Assembly (NCBI RefSeq): GCF_036323735.1
Contig: NC_086022.1
Coordinates: forward strand, 64,848,702 to 64,912,701
Direction: 5' to 3'
From: Rattus norvegicus
Lineage: Eukaryota; Chordata; Mammalia; Rodentia; Muridae
Length of the DNA stretch: 64,000 bases
Made by a program: the position numbers and the translations under genes. Numbering within the stretch: position 1 is the first letter of the stretch; the number at the start of each line of letters is the position of its first letter. Below, piece by piece: positions 41,160-51,742 of the stretch. The notes under the pieces were generated by a model. The model ran no database searches and had not been told where the DNA came from. It was given only the letters and a program-made list of their open reading frames with translations.

Positions 41160-41490
41160 ATCTGGTTAGAAGGCACCTGTCTGGGGCTTGGGGAGCACGG
41201 GTGCTGATGCCAGAGTGGAGTGCCCATCGCCATGCCTCGGAAAATTGAGGAAATCAAGGATTTTCTACTCACAGCCTGGCAGGAGGATGCCAAGTCTGTC
41301 AAGATCAAGAAGAACAAGGATAATGTGAAGTTCAAGGTTCGCTGTAGCTGGTACCTTTACACCCTGGTTATCACAGACAAGGAGAAGGCAGAGAAGCAGA
41401 AGCAGTCCCCGCCCCACAGGTTTGGCAGTGAAGGAGCTGAAATGAACCATATCTCTGCTATTAAAAACCCCGACAAATTAAAAAAAAGAT
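41160..41490 (+). pseudogene. Rpl38-ps: Rpl38 processed pseudogene
   Basis: This is an intronless copy of the ribosomal protein L38 mRNA. Coding similarity runs 41232-41445: MPRKIEEIKDFLLTA, then VKIKKNKDNVKFKVRC, then YLYTLVITDKEKAEK. Several replacements are visible (TAWQE where RPL38 has TARRK; SWY where it has SRY). One inserted base near 41415 shifts the last ten codons out of frame; the original stop TGA survives at 41443-41445. Remnant 5' UTR-like sequence precedes the ATG, and an A-rich remnant (aaattaaaaaaaaga) follows the 3' UTR. It lies between genes, has no promoter of its own and is very unlikely to be functional. Confidence 0.93.
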
Positions 41491-41519
41491 CAACAACAAA
41501 CAAACAAAAAACCACATGC

Positions 41520-41704
41520 CTGGGCTGGAGAACTGGTTCGGGGGTTAAGAGCACTGACTGCTCTTCCAGAGGACCTGAGTTCAATTCCCAGCAACCACAT
41601 GGTGGCTCACAACCATCTGTAATGGGATCTGCTGCCCTCTTCTGAAGACTGTTAAAGTGTACTCACATAAAATAAAAATCTTAAAAAAAAAAAAAAAAAA
41701 AAGC
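41520..41704 (+). repeat. B2 SINE
   Basis: It contains gggctggagaactggttcgg, ccacatggtggctcacaacc and aaaataaaaatctt and has a long A tail. It is inserted just 3' of the Rpl38 pseudogene. Confidence 0.95.
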
Positions 41705-41784
41705 AAAAAAGAGGGAAAAGGCCCACATCTTAGGAAGACCTGTAACTGGATCCAAAGGACCTTCCTGCCTGTGGCTTCACTGGC

Positions 41785-41862
41785 TCGCTTGTCTTTTATG
41801 ATCCTGGGATGAACCTAAGGCCTCACTCATGGTAGACAGATGCTCTGCCACTGACATCCAGC
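41785..41862 (-). repeat. ID/B4-like SINE, decayed
   Basis: It contains gatcctgggatgaacctaag and tagacagatgctctgccact. Confidence 0.55.
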
Positions 41863-41885
41863 CATTGTCTGTTACCAAGAACACA

Positions 41886-42090
41886 GCATTGGGCGGGCAG
41901 CAAGATAGCTCAGTGTTTGCTGCGAAGTCTGCTGCCCTGAGTTTGAATTTTGGAATGCGCCTAGTAGAGGGAAAGAACTAACTCAAGCATGGAAAATGTG
42001 TGGGAGGGAGTGATGCAGCAGTAGTCGCACAACTGACCAGAATTGCTACTTCGTGCAGCAGTGGGTAACCACTGAGCTACCTCTCCAGCC
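41886..42090 (+). repeat. B3-like SINE, decayed
   Basis: It contains cagcaagatagctcagtgtt and ttgctgcgaagtctgctgcc. Its far end reads cactgagctacctctccagc, suggesting a second element in the opposite orientation. Confidence 0.55.
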
Positions 42091-42234
42091 TGCTGAAATG
42101 ATTCCTAAGCACATTTTCATTAACTAATATCATTTCCATGTTTTAGACATTATACTATAAAGCTCAACGCTTTCTAATATTTCTTTTGCATTCAGATTTC
42201 CTCCATTGCCTTTAAAACTCAGTTTAGAATCACA

Positions 42235-42322
42235 TGAAGCTGGGCACAAGTTCCAGGACAGCCAGTGCTACACGGAAACCCTGTCTGTCTCAGGAAAATC
42301 TTTAAAAAAAAAAAAAAAAAGA
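42235..42322 (+). repeat. 3' half of a B1 SINE
   Basis: It contains ttccaggacagccagtgcta and cacggaaaccctgtctgtct and has an A17 tail. Confidence 0.85.
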
Positions 42323-42785
42323 GGCACATTTATTTACCTCTTTAATCATCTGTATCTGCAACCGTTGGTGTTCCCTTTTCCTAAGAGGGTGAGAAGTTGA
42401 CAGGTTTCAGCTGTTTAGAAAGAGCTTTATTATATGCTTGCCTTTTCATTAGATTTGTGTTAAGTATCTTCCTCCAGGATCAACGTGACAGATGACAATT
42501 ATGCCCTTTGCGTATCTCATCAGATGTTCACATCGATGTGTCCCGTGAACATTTTGGTTAAATATAAAGGTTACCTTCCACTGGAGTAACTGACTTGTGG
42601 GTGGTACTTTCAGACTGAATATCACAGTCCCAGGACAACCTCTAGTCGTTGAATTACTTCTTTCAATAAGTTATTTAAAAGTTGTATGTTGTTTCAATTA
42701 AAAAAATGCTATCATAAGTATAACAAACCTGGATATGCAGTGTTCTGACATCATACAGCTAATTTTATACTTTAAAATAACTCCA

Positions 42786-43075
42786 TTTCAGGCTGGAGAA
42801 GTGGCTGGGTGAGTAAGAGCCCTTGCTATACAAGCAAGGAGTCGGGACCTAGGAACCAACAGAAAGAGCTGGTCGTGGCTGCATAGGTGGCTTTATCTGC
42901 AGTGCTGCGGGGGCATTGATAGGAAGGAGGCTTTCTGGGGCTTGCTAGCCAGTTATCAGCCTAGCCCTGGGGGAAAGAAGCTGGAAGGTGACAGCATAGG
43001 ACATCAGATGCTCTCCTTTGGTTTCTACATGTGCACAAGCACATGAACTACATGTGTGTTCACAGTGAGTAATTT
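42786..43075 (+). repeat. B3/B4-like SINE, decayed
   Basis: It contains ggctggagaagtggctgggt and taagagcccttgctatacaa. Confidence 0.6.
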
Positions 43076-43152
43076 GTTCCAGGTCCTTTGTGAGAAAAGT
43101 ATAATAGGGTTAGTGCCCCATGACCTCCTGAGCCTCCTCCCAGAGCGTGGCA

Positions 43153-43328
43153 TCTTTTTTTTTTTTTTTTTTTAAAGATTTATTTAGCCGTCTTCAGGCA
43201 CACCAGAAGAGGGCACCAGATCTCATTACAGATGGTTGTGAGCTACCATGTGGTTGCTGGGAATTGAACTCAGGACCTCTGGAATAGCAGTCAGTGCTCT
43301 TAACGACTGAGCCATCTCTCCAGCCCCC
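43153..43328 (-). repeat. B2 SINE
   Basis: A poly-T is followed by aaagatttatttagccgtct, gttgctgggaattgaactca and actgagccatctctccagcc. A short ATTT run follows. Confidence 0.95.
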
Positions 43329-43849
43329 CTATTTTATTTTATTTATTTATTTATTTTAAAGACGTGGCATCTTTTAATTCATTGCTTCTTACTCATGGTT
43401 GTTACTTCTAAGTGTGAGCCCATAGGCTGCCCATAGTAATATGAGTAGTATTACTTTGCAGAGCAAAATACAGTGTTTGTATTTTTCATACCGTATGAAA
43501 CAATGTGTAAGTTGCTTTTCATTCGGTGTGGTTTCTGATAGTTTTGTATTCTTATAATTACTGAAGTTAGTTACCTGTTGTACAAATGCTCTGATGTCTG
43601 CCTTATGCTATAATGGGATCTGTAGACATATTTTGCCAGTTGGAGTCCTCAGTATATGTTCATATCTCCTTGGCGAGACAAACCATGTAGAGGGTTTCTG
43701 CACATTATGTTAACTAGAAGAGGAAATCCTGCTGGGAAGTCCTGATTTTACCAGCCATCACTCCTTTTCTTATGTGTCTGCCCCAATGTAGCCTAACCTG
43801 CGGGGTGAGAGGTCTTTGTCACATCATTGATAACACCTTTCATTGTTAT

Positions 43850-44090
43850 ACGTGTATGTATGTGTAAGTGGAGATTAGAGGTTAGTTTGCCTTAGATGTC
43901 ACGAGTCAGGTACTCTGCATCCTACTGTTTGAAACAGGGTCTCTTGCTGGCTTGGAATCCACAGACTTGGGCTAGGCTGGCTGGCTGGCAAGCCCCAGAG
44001 ATTTTCTAGTCTCTCTTCCCAGTACCGGAACTCAGGCCCTCATGCGTGTGTAGCAAGTACTTTACTGACTGAGCCATCTCACAGCCCTAA
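43850..44090 (-). repeat. B3/B1 composite SINE (B4-like)
   Basis: It contains gagattagaggttagtttgc, gaaacagggtctcttgctgg and gactgagccatctcacagcc. Confidence 0.65.
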
Positions 44091-44195
44091 TTGTTGTACT
44101 TTAAAGAACCCATCTGAGGGATGTAAAGTGGTATCTCACTTGGTTTGCTCTGTGTGCACCATTGGCCCTCCTTTTGCTTTTTTTCTTTCTTTGTT

Positions 44196-44600
44196 GGGTG
44201 TGGTAGAGTTTACTGCTGTCATGAAACACCATGACCAAAAGGCAAGTTGGGGAGGAAGGGGTTTATTCTGCTTATACTTATGTATCACTGTTCATTGCCT
44301 AAGGAACTCAGGACAGGAACTCAAGCAGGCCAGGAACCTGGAAGCAGGAGCTGATGCAGAGGCCATGGAGGGGTGCTGCTTACTGGCTTGCTCCCCCTGG
44401 CTTGCTCAGCCTGCTTTCTTATAAGAACCCAGGACCACCAGCCCAGGGATGAGTCCACCACCATGGGCTGGGCCTTTCCCCATTGATAACTAAGAAAATG
44501 CCTTGCAGCTGGATCTTAGAGGAGGCATTTTCTCAATTGAGACTCCCTTCTCTTTGATAACTCTAGTTTGTATCAGGTTAATATGAAACTAACCAATACA
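44196..44600 (+). repeat. Rodent interspersed repeat, copy 6 of 7
   Basis: It contains tgctgtcatgaaacaccatg, ggaggaaggggtttattctg, cctggaagcaggagctgatg and tatcaggttaatatgaaact. Confidence 0.75.
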
Positions 44601-44814
44601 TTGTGTTATTTTTTTTTAATGGGCAGAAGTGATTATATAAATTGAGAATGCCCCACTGTACATTCTCTGCAGATATTAAAGTCCACTGGGTTATTTTTCT
44701 CAATTTAAGTACATTTTAGTATGCCAAACCTACTGACTTTTTCCTTGGTGGTGTGTGATCTTTATATCTGGTTTTTTTTTTTTTTTTTTCCCTCTAATCA
44801 GCTCTTTTGTCAGT

Positions 44815-45640
44815 TTAGTAGAGGGGTTGGGAGAAGGGAGAGGGAGAGAAATAATGAAACGGATGGATAGAGAAACAGACTAGGTATGGTGGTGGAGAAA
44901 GTTTGTTGTAGATGAAAGGGAGACATATAGCCTGAAGCAAGGATATCTGGGAGCCCAGAGGACTTGACCTCGATTGATCTGGACCAGAGAGAAGAGAGAG
45001 GGGGAGAGGGAGAGGGACAGAATGAGGTAGAGGGGCTAAAAGAGCAAAGGAACAAAAGGTTCGGTAACCAAAATGGCTGGATTATATAGGAAAGACTCAG
45101 GAGGAAAGGCAGCCCAGCTCCTAGGTTGGTGAGTTTTGGGTAGAGGCATGTGCCAGCCACACCCTGTAACAGGTTGGGACTGAGGGACGCTGGGAGAACC
45201 GGGAGGTCAGGCCTACTTTGATATGTTAAAGTCATCTCAGCCATTGTCCCAGGGCTTGAGGCTTAACGTTCCTCACTAGGCCCAGCTAGGATTTGTTTTT
45301 CTGTTGTTCGAAGCAGGAGTCCCATTTAAGTGGATAAAGATGAATTCCGAAGGCTGAGAGCAAAGTGAGAAGGGTGGTTTCGATGTGCTCCTGTATGGGG
45401 GTGGCCAGTAGTGCGGCGGGGCAAGAGTGGGTTTGCCTTTGGCCCCTACATAGTAGATGATTCGCGCTCTACTTGCGGCAGAAGTAAACTTCATATAGAG
45501 TAGGTGGTTGCTGGTGGCTGCCAGCAATCACTACTTGGATCCAGTAGTGCCAGACTCCGAAGATCTCTCTCCATCATCTACCACGGGTCCAAGGACTACC
45601 CCTAACTAGGCTGCATAACGCATTTGTGGACTTTCAAAAA
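44815..45640. repeat. Unassigned, probably repeat-derived sequence upstream of the Stmp1 CpG island
   Basis: A GA-rich head (44815-45070) is followed by about 550 bases that look like a dispersed rodent element (ggcatgtgccagccacaccc, cagggcttgaggcttaacgt). I cannot name the family. The long minus-strand open frame here follows the GA-rich composition and is not convincing as a gene. Confidence 0.35.
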
Positions 45641-45876
45641 ATGGAAACTTTTCCCGCTTTTGTCTGAGAGTCGGCTGTGGTGGGGATTAGGGTGGACTTT
45701 GTAATGGCTCCCAGGAGAGTCAGCTGCTCACCTGGCATGGAACCCGCTCACCCTGGTTCAGTAGGTAGGGAGCCCCAGGTCTGACTGTGTTAACACAACT
45801 GCCAGAGTCCTTGTTATAATGTGAATCCCTGGCCTGCAGTTATAGGAGACTGGTTGATCCTGTTTCCCGAGATGGC

Positions 45877-45891
45877 CGTCAGGGGGCGCTG
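45877..45891 (+). promoter_or_regulatory. CTCF-like motif
   Basis: CCGTCAGGGGGCGCT matches 13 of 15 positions of the common CTCF core CCACCAGGGGGCGCT. A partial YY1-like ATGGCCG overlaps just upstream (45872-45878). Confidence 0.6.
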
Positions 45892-45922
45892 CGGCTCTGC
45901 GAGTCGCTTCCGGGAATGGAGA

Positions 45923-45945
45923 GGGCGGGGCGGGGTGGGGCGGGG
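45923..45945 (+). promoter_or_regulatory. GC-box (SP/KLF) cluster
   Basis: GGGCGGGG at 45923 is followed by GGGGCGGGG at 45927 and 45937. Confidence 0.7.
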
Positions 45946-46055
45946 TGTAAACCGGAACCTGGCGGCGGGTTCCGCCCTCGCGCTGGGGCGGAGTCTCGGA
46001 GCAGTGCTGGAGCTGAAGCATCTTTCACACCCTCCTCACCCTCCCCACCGACATC

Positions 46056-46070
46056 ATGCTTCAGTTCCTG
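46056..46070 (+). CDS. Stmp1: Stmp1 exon 1 coding part (five codons)
   Basis: ATG CTT CAG TTC CTG (MLQFL) is followed directly by the donor gtgagt. It encodes the first residues of the STMP1 micropeptide and lies inside the CpG island. The start context is catcATGc, and it is the only ATG that joins the downstream exons in frame to give the 47-residue protein. The 8.4 kb intron 1 follows. Confidence 0.92.
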
Positions 46071-47406
46071 GTGAGTGGGGTCGCCGAGGATCGGGCCCCG
46101 CGGTCGCCTCGTCCTTCCCGGGGTCCCAGGTCGGCGGTGCACGGCTCTGGAGTCCTGGCTCGAGCCGGTCGTTGCCCCTCGGGTTTACTCGCGATTTTCC
46201 TCTGGCCTCCTCCTGAGTCCTTGGGTCTTTGCCTGGGTTTATATGCAGTCATTCAAGTTCCGAAAACTTTGGGGTATCAGCGAAATTGCTGCGTTTTCAA
46301 AAACCACTTACTGTGAGCTATTTGCGCAATTCTCGTAGTAAGTTTGATCGGAGAAGTCCGTAACGACTTGGCTCTTGTCCTCTCCCAAGACCCTCCCGTA
46401 GACCCCATCTATTATTCTCAGCTTTTTTGAGGCCCTAGAGTGCCTTTCACACGCTGTGCATTCGTCAGCCACCTCACGAGGTCGGAGAGAGAGATCCACA
46501 GTGCCCTCCTTTGCCCGCTTTGAGGAGTGAGTCAGAGTGCCCTACAAGTAACTTGTAAAAACCTCCCTCTCCCCACACACCCTTTCAAGTCTCCTTTTTG
46601 AGCTAAAAAGTTTTCTGGCAAAAATCAAGTATTTCTAAAATTGCCTGTTGAGGATTCTAGGGAAACTTGCCAGTCAATTTTTCAGATGAAAGTTTTCAAA
46701 CTTTCTGTTTCATCCTCTAGTTCTAATAAAGCAGATATCCTCTTTCTTTCAGATGGTCCCTGGCCACTTGGTGCTCTGAGAATAAATCGTTTTTAATCCC
46801 GTTACCCTAAACTGGATTGTTGACATAAACTGTCCCACAAAGACTGCTGCTCCGTTGCCTCTGGGTCTTTCTCCAGTGTCCTTAGTAGGCCTTAGAGGTA
46901 GGAGTAATTAGTAATTTATTTGTTAGGAATCACTTTTAAAAGCACCGTCAACCAGCTAGTGTAAGGTGGTATGATTGGCCCTTCCACTGCATTTGTAGGG
47001 AGAACATTAATTCAATATACCCTTAACTTTTTAAGCGATTTGCTGAACGAGTCTATAAAATATGGGACTAAACTGTTCCATACTTACAAGGATTTTGATT
47101 GGAGAATTCAAATTTTTCAATATTTAAGGAGAGACGCTGAAGCTGACCATTAGATTCTTAGCTCAGGTGCAACTGTTGTTCCTTCTCTTGCCTGGGGTCT
47201 GTCTCCTCTTCCTTGCTGTGGTTGGTCAAAGTGGATACAGATGTACAGAGGTGGAATCAACTTTCCTTGTGTGGAACTTGGTCAAACACTGTTCATTTCT
47301 GCAAATCTTACTTTTTTTAACATTAGCCATTTCAACTGTTTTCTAATGTTTAAAAGTTTAGACTCTAGAATCACACTTGAATTTGTACCCTATCCTTAAT
47401 CTCAAG

Positions 47407-47461
<55 letters not shown>

Positions 47462-50400
47462 GGTTGGCGGTTGGGGGAGGTTGGGCAGATTTAAATTTTC
47501 TGTGTTTCAGTTTGCACCTTGTGAGGTTTCTGAAGGAGCCAATACATTAAACCCTTAAGCATTAGCACTTAATAATGGTTGAGATCTGCCATTTCTCTTT
47601 TGTAAGGAATTGGAAATGGGAACTGGCCTCCCACCAACAGATGACAGGAGAGGGCTGGGTGTGATGTGTGTGTGTGTGGGGGGCGGGGAGCTGAATACTT
47701 TGTAACCCCTAAGATGTTGAGTTTGATTGTGTTGCGTGTGTGTTTCTATCCTCCAGTTAAAATGGATACCTAGTATCCCTATTTCCATACTGCACTGGAT
47801 ACCTAGTATCCCTATTTCCACACTGCACTGACAGCTTGCTCCTAGCTTTGCTGAAGTTCTTCTAAGGAACTCTTAGATGGGACTGGCCTAAGGGTACTGC
47901 TGTGAGTTTCATAGCACCTGAATACGGCTACAGTTGCTGTGACTCTTACCCCTGGGGCCCCACAGCAGCTTCTAACTTGAATCACCTCCTCCTAACTCAT
48001 TCCCATTCAGCTTTTGGGGCCTGTGTACTGTGCTGTCTAGGTTCTGTTCTGTGTGATAACTCAAAATCGCACAGTGAGGATGACTGACCACTGCTCTTGC
48101 AGAGGAGACCATATCTGGGTGTAGCAGCTGAGAGGCTCCCTGTCTGTAATCTTGTCACTGGCTGCTTGCTTCTGCTCTTAGTTCCTGTGGATTGCTCAAG
48201 TCCTGAGCTGGCTGTGCTCCTTAGGGGGCGGGCTCCTCCTCAAGCCGGCACCTTTTACATCAGCTTCCAGAACAACCTTGAGTCCTGCTCTGTGATTCCA
48301 GATCCCTGGTATCAACTGTTAGTGTCTTCCCTTTGCCTTTCTCTCAGCCTCCTCTCATCTGGATTGATTATTCCTGCTTTCCCAATCCTTTCCCCACACA
48401 CTTAATTTTCACCGCTGAAATGCTGGCATAATCCTTGATTTCTTTCCTTTCTTCATTAAAACTTTTACTGTTGGTATCGTGTGCCTGACACATGTATTCA
48501 CTTGTTTATCTAATCTTTTCTTAGAATCATGTGATACCGTAGGTGCATCTTCAACACAGCAAAGATTCTTACACTGCATCCATTTATCTGCTGATTACTG
48601 TGTATGTCTCTCCTGTGGGGGCGTGCGAGTGTAGAGGTCCGAGGACAGCTTTCAGTGGTTGGTTCTCCATCCCCCATATGGGTTCTGGGGATTGGTCTCA
48701 AGTTGCCTGGTGAGGAGCCAGGCCTGCTGTGTAGTCTTGAGTAGGCTCTTTAATTGCTCTGTGCCTCAGTTTCCCCAGCATAAACCTGGGCATTCACAGT
48801 GGTTATTACATATATGCATGCTTGTGAGGATCAAGAGTTAATGAAAGGTTAGAACGTTACCTTTCATGTAGGCCGTCGGGTCTCCACAGCCGACTCACAG
48901 AAGCTTGCCCCTATTCAGGGTGAGTTACTTCCTCTGTGCTGCGGAACTCAGGCTGTGAACTAGCAGGGTTCTGAAGTCTGGCTGACGTGCCGCTTCTCTT
49001 CACTACCAAAGGATTTAGTTTAGTCAATACGAAGTGACTGATTTCATTTGCAGTCAACCCTGCGTATCACTGGGCCCTTCTGAATATGTAGCTAACCACG
49101 GATGGAAAATGTTAGAAGTTAGTTGCATATGAGTGGTTGTGTACAGTTTTTCCTTGCCGTCCCTGAACAGTTTGATGGGATAGACTATCAGGCCTTTCCT
49201 TGCAGTAGGCGTTGTGAGTGACCAAGAGGGTTAGAGTGCTTGGGGGATATGGGTGGGTTCCTGTGCAGTTGAATAACTTGTTTGAATAGCTAAGGATGTT
49301 GGTGAGTGGGGCAGCCTGGAATGGATCTCCTCGTTAATTTTAGGTCCTCCTTTTTCACTTCGTTACTACCACTGGTTATGAGATAGTGGAATATTTGCTC
49401 TGGCTTCTTTTAGAGCAGGCAGCCAGTACACCTTTCCCAGGAAGATTTCCTGTTGAATATTGACACATTAAGGAGTTACTGATTGTTCTGTTTTTTTTTT
49501 TTCTTTCCTTTTTTTATTCTCTAAGCAATATTACTGAATATAAAACATAGCTTACTTCTTAAAAAGATGCTTTTCTAGGAGGCACTGAAAGGCTTTAGCC
49601 CTAGCAGGGTTTTGTTTAATGCACAGAATGTAGATTTTTTTTTTTTAACTACTTGAAGCAGCTATTAGACATCTGACGATAGTCTTCACACTGCGTTTAA
49701 AAACTAAGACACAGAAATGATGGTGTGCGCTTGTGCCTCCTTGGAAGGCCTCTGTTTTCTTCTTGTGACTCTGAATGTAAGAGTTCTGTGACTGTGGTTG
49801 GAGAGACGCCTCGGCTGTTGAGAGCAGTGGTCGCTCTTCCAAAGGACCTGGGGTCGCTTTGCCGTATACTGAGAGAGGCTCACAACATCTGTAACTCCCA
49901 TCCCAGGAGATCCCATGTTCTCTTTGGCCTCCGTGTGCACTGCGTGCGTGTGGTGTACATTATACATGTGGGCAAAGCACCCACACAGGTAAGAATAAAT
50001 AACACTTTAAAACATTTTATCAACTTATCTTTTTATTAGTTCTAGTTAGTTAATGTATAGTTTTGAGTTGTAGATACTCTTACCATAAATCAAATGTCAT
50101 TTTTTTTAGGTTTCCTTTTCAGTGCTAGCAGGGCCTATACTGCTTAATAGTTTTTTTTAAGATTTTATTATTTCGAGTGAGCTTGCGCTCAGGGCAGAGG
50201 TGTTAGGTTCTCTGGCGAGTTGCAGGTCGTCATGAGCCGCCTGGTGTGGGTGCTAGGATTGCGCTCTAATCCTCTGCAAGAGTAGCATGAGCTCTGAGTC
50301 GCAAAGCCGTCTCTCCGGCCTTATTTTTTTAGATTCTTAAACCCTTATCAGTGACTTGGGCTTGGGTGTGTTATTTTTGAAAACAAAGTTTGATGAGTCA

Positions 50401-51695
50401 CGTTGGGACTTGTCAACCACTTTGGGGTTCTGCCAGGAGCCATCCCGGATAAACACTGCAGTTTTATTTGCTGCTCTCCAGACACAGCTTTCCGAAAGGG
50501 AAGGGCCTGAGCAGATAACAGATGGCCTGTTCTGGAGCAGGCTCTGTGCCTTTTAACAGGGCTTTTCAGTGTTAATGGGCAAAGCATTATTGACCGACCT
50601 GTTTGCATGTTAAAAATAAGTGCACTTAGAATAATTTAGATTTCTCACGTGCAGACTCTTCCATTGATTGGGCTGGTTCTCTTTTGCTCCTCTGGGATTT
50701 CCATTCTTTCTAACAAAGTCCAGTTTGGAAGCCATGAAGTTGTCTTTGGCTTCTTCCCAGGTAGTAGATGTTACTTTACCAAATTTTGGTGGTGGTTTTT
50801 TGTTCGTTTGCTTGATTTTTTTTTTTTTTTTTTTTTGGCATTGAGACAAAAGTCCACCCATTTAATGTATCTAATCCAGTGGTTTTAGTGTACGAAGAGA
50901 TTGTGACCTGTCTCGTTTTATATAAAAAAGAAACTCTAATATAAGGATTCGTTTCTCATTCCCCTCTCCAACCCGGACAGTCAGTAGTTGATTTTGCGTC
51001 ACTGTGGACTTGCTGTCTTGTATATTATTTACAGAGCCATGCAGTATATGGTCTTTTCTGACTGCCCCTGACCACGCTGCCGAGGCTCCTCTGTAGGCAG
51101 CATGAGCAGTGAGCGCCTCACTTCTCGTTATTGTGTACACATGTTAACCAACTCCCGCTGTTTCCACTCTTGGTTTTGGGGGTGGCTAGGCCAGGAGTAT
51201 TGGTGTAGGCGTTTTTGTGGGGGTTTATGTTCCACCTTTCGGTGCATACCCACACTGGAGCTGTCCCATCATGTAATGTGTGCAGCCCTGAAGAGAAGTG
51301 GCTTTCCAGAGCGGCCATGCCCTGTGTGCCAGTGGAGGATGAAGGCCTCCGTCCCGTGCCTTGCCAGCATTTGCTGTTCATTTTGTTTTGTTCCGTTGCT
51401 TTTGAGTAAGGCCATCTTACTGGGCGTGCCATGATTCCTCATGGTTCCTCAATGACTAACTGATGTCAAACATCTTCTGGGCTTGTCGACTGTGTGTCCT
51501 TGGAGAAATCCACTCACAGCTTTTGCCCATTTTTTTAAATTGAATTATGTTTCTCTGTCACTTATTGTAAAAGATCTTTATTCTGGATAAAAATATCATC
51601 AGATTATGATTTGCAAATAATTCTACTTTGGGGTTTGCCCTTTCTCTTTGATGGTATTATTCGAAGGGCGGATGTTTTTAAATTTTTATTTATTT

Positions 51696-51742
<47 letters not shown>

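Larger units (their letters stand above)
45860..46180. promoter_or_regulatory. CpG island and TATA-less promoter of Stmp1
   Basis: CpG dinucleotides are dense here, in contrast to the CpG-poor surroundings. Three overlapping GC boxes lie at 45923-45945, an ETS-type CTTCCGG at 45907-45913 and a CTCF-like core at 45880-45891. Stmp1 exon 1 lies inside the island. No TATA box is visible. The exact start site cannot be read from sequence alone. Confidence 0.85.

Noticed and set aside
41220..41645. An expressed Rpl38-like protein of 141 residues
   Set aside because: It is an intronless retrocopy with a frameshift. The C-terminal half of the open frame is read from 3' UTR and a B2 SINE.
44810..45244. 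A 144-codon minus-strand open frame
   Set aside because: Its Ser/Leu/Pro composition mirrors a GA-rich tract on the + strand. It has no start context or recognisable domain.
45821..46338. Several overlapping open frames on both strands at the CpG island
   Set aside because: High GC content removes stop codons by chance. Only the MLQFL start splices into a known protein.
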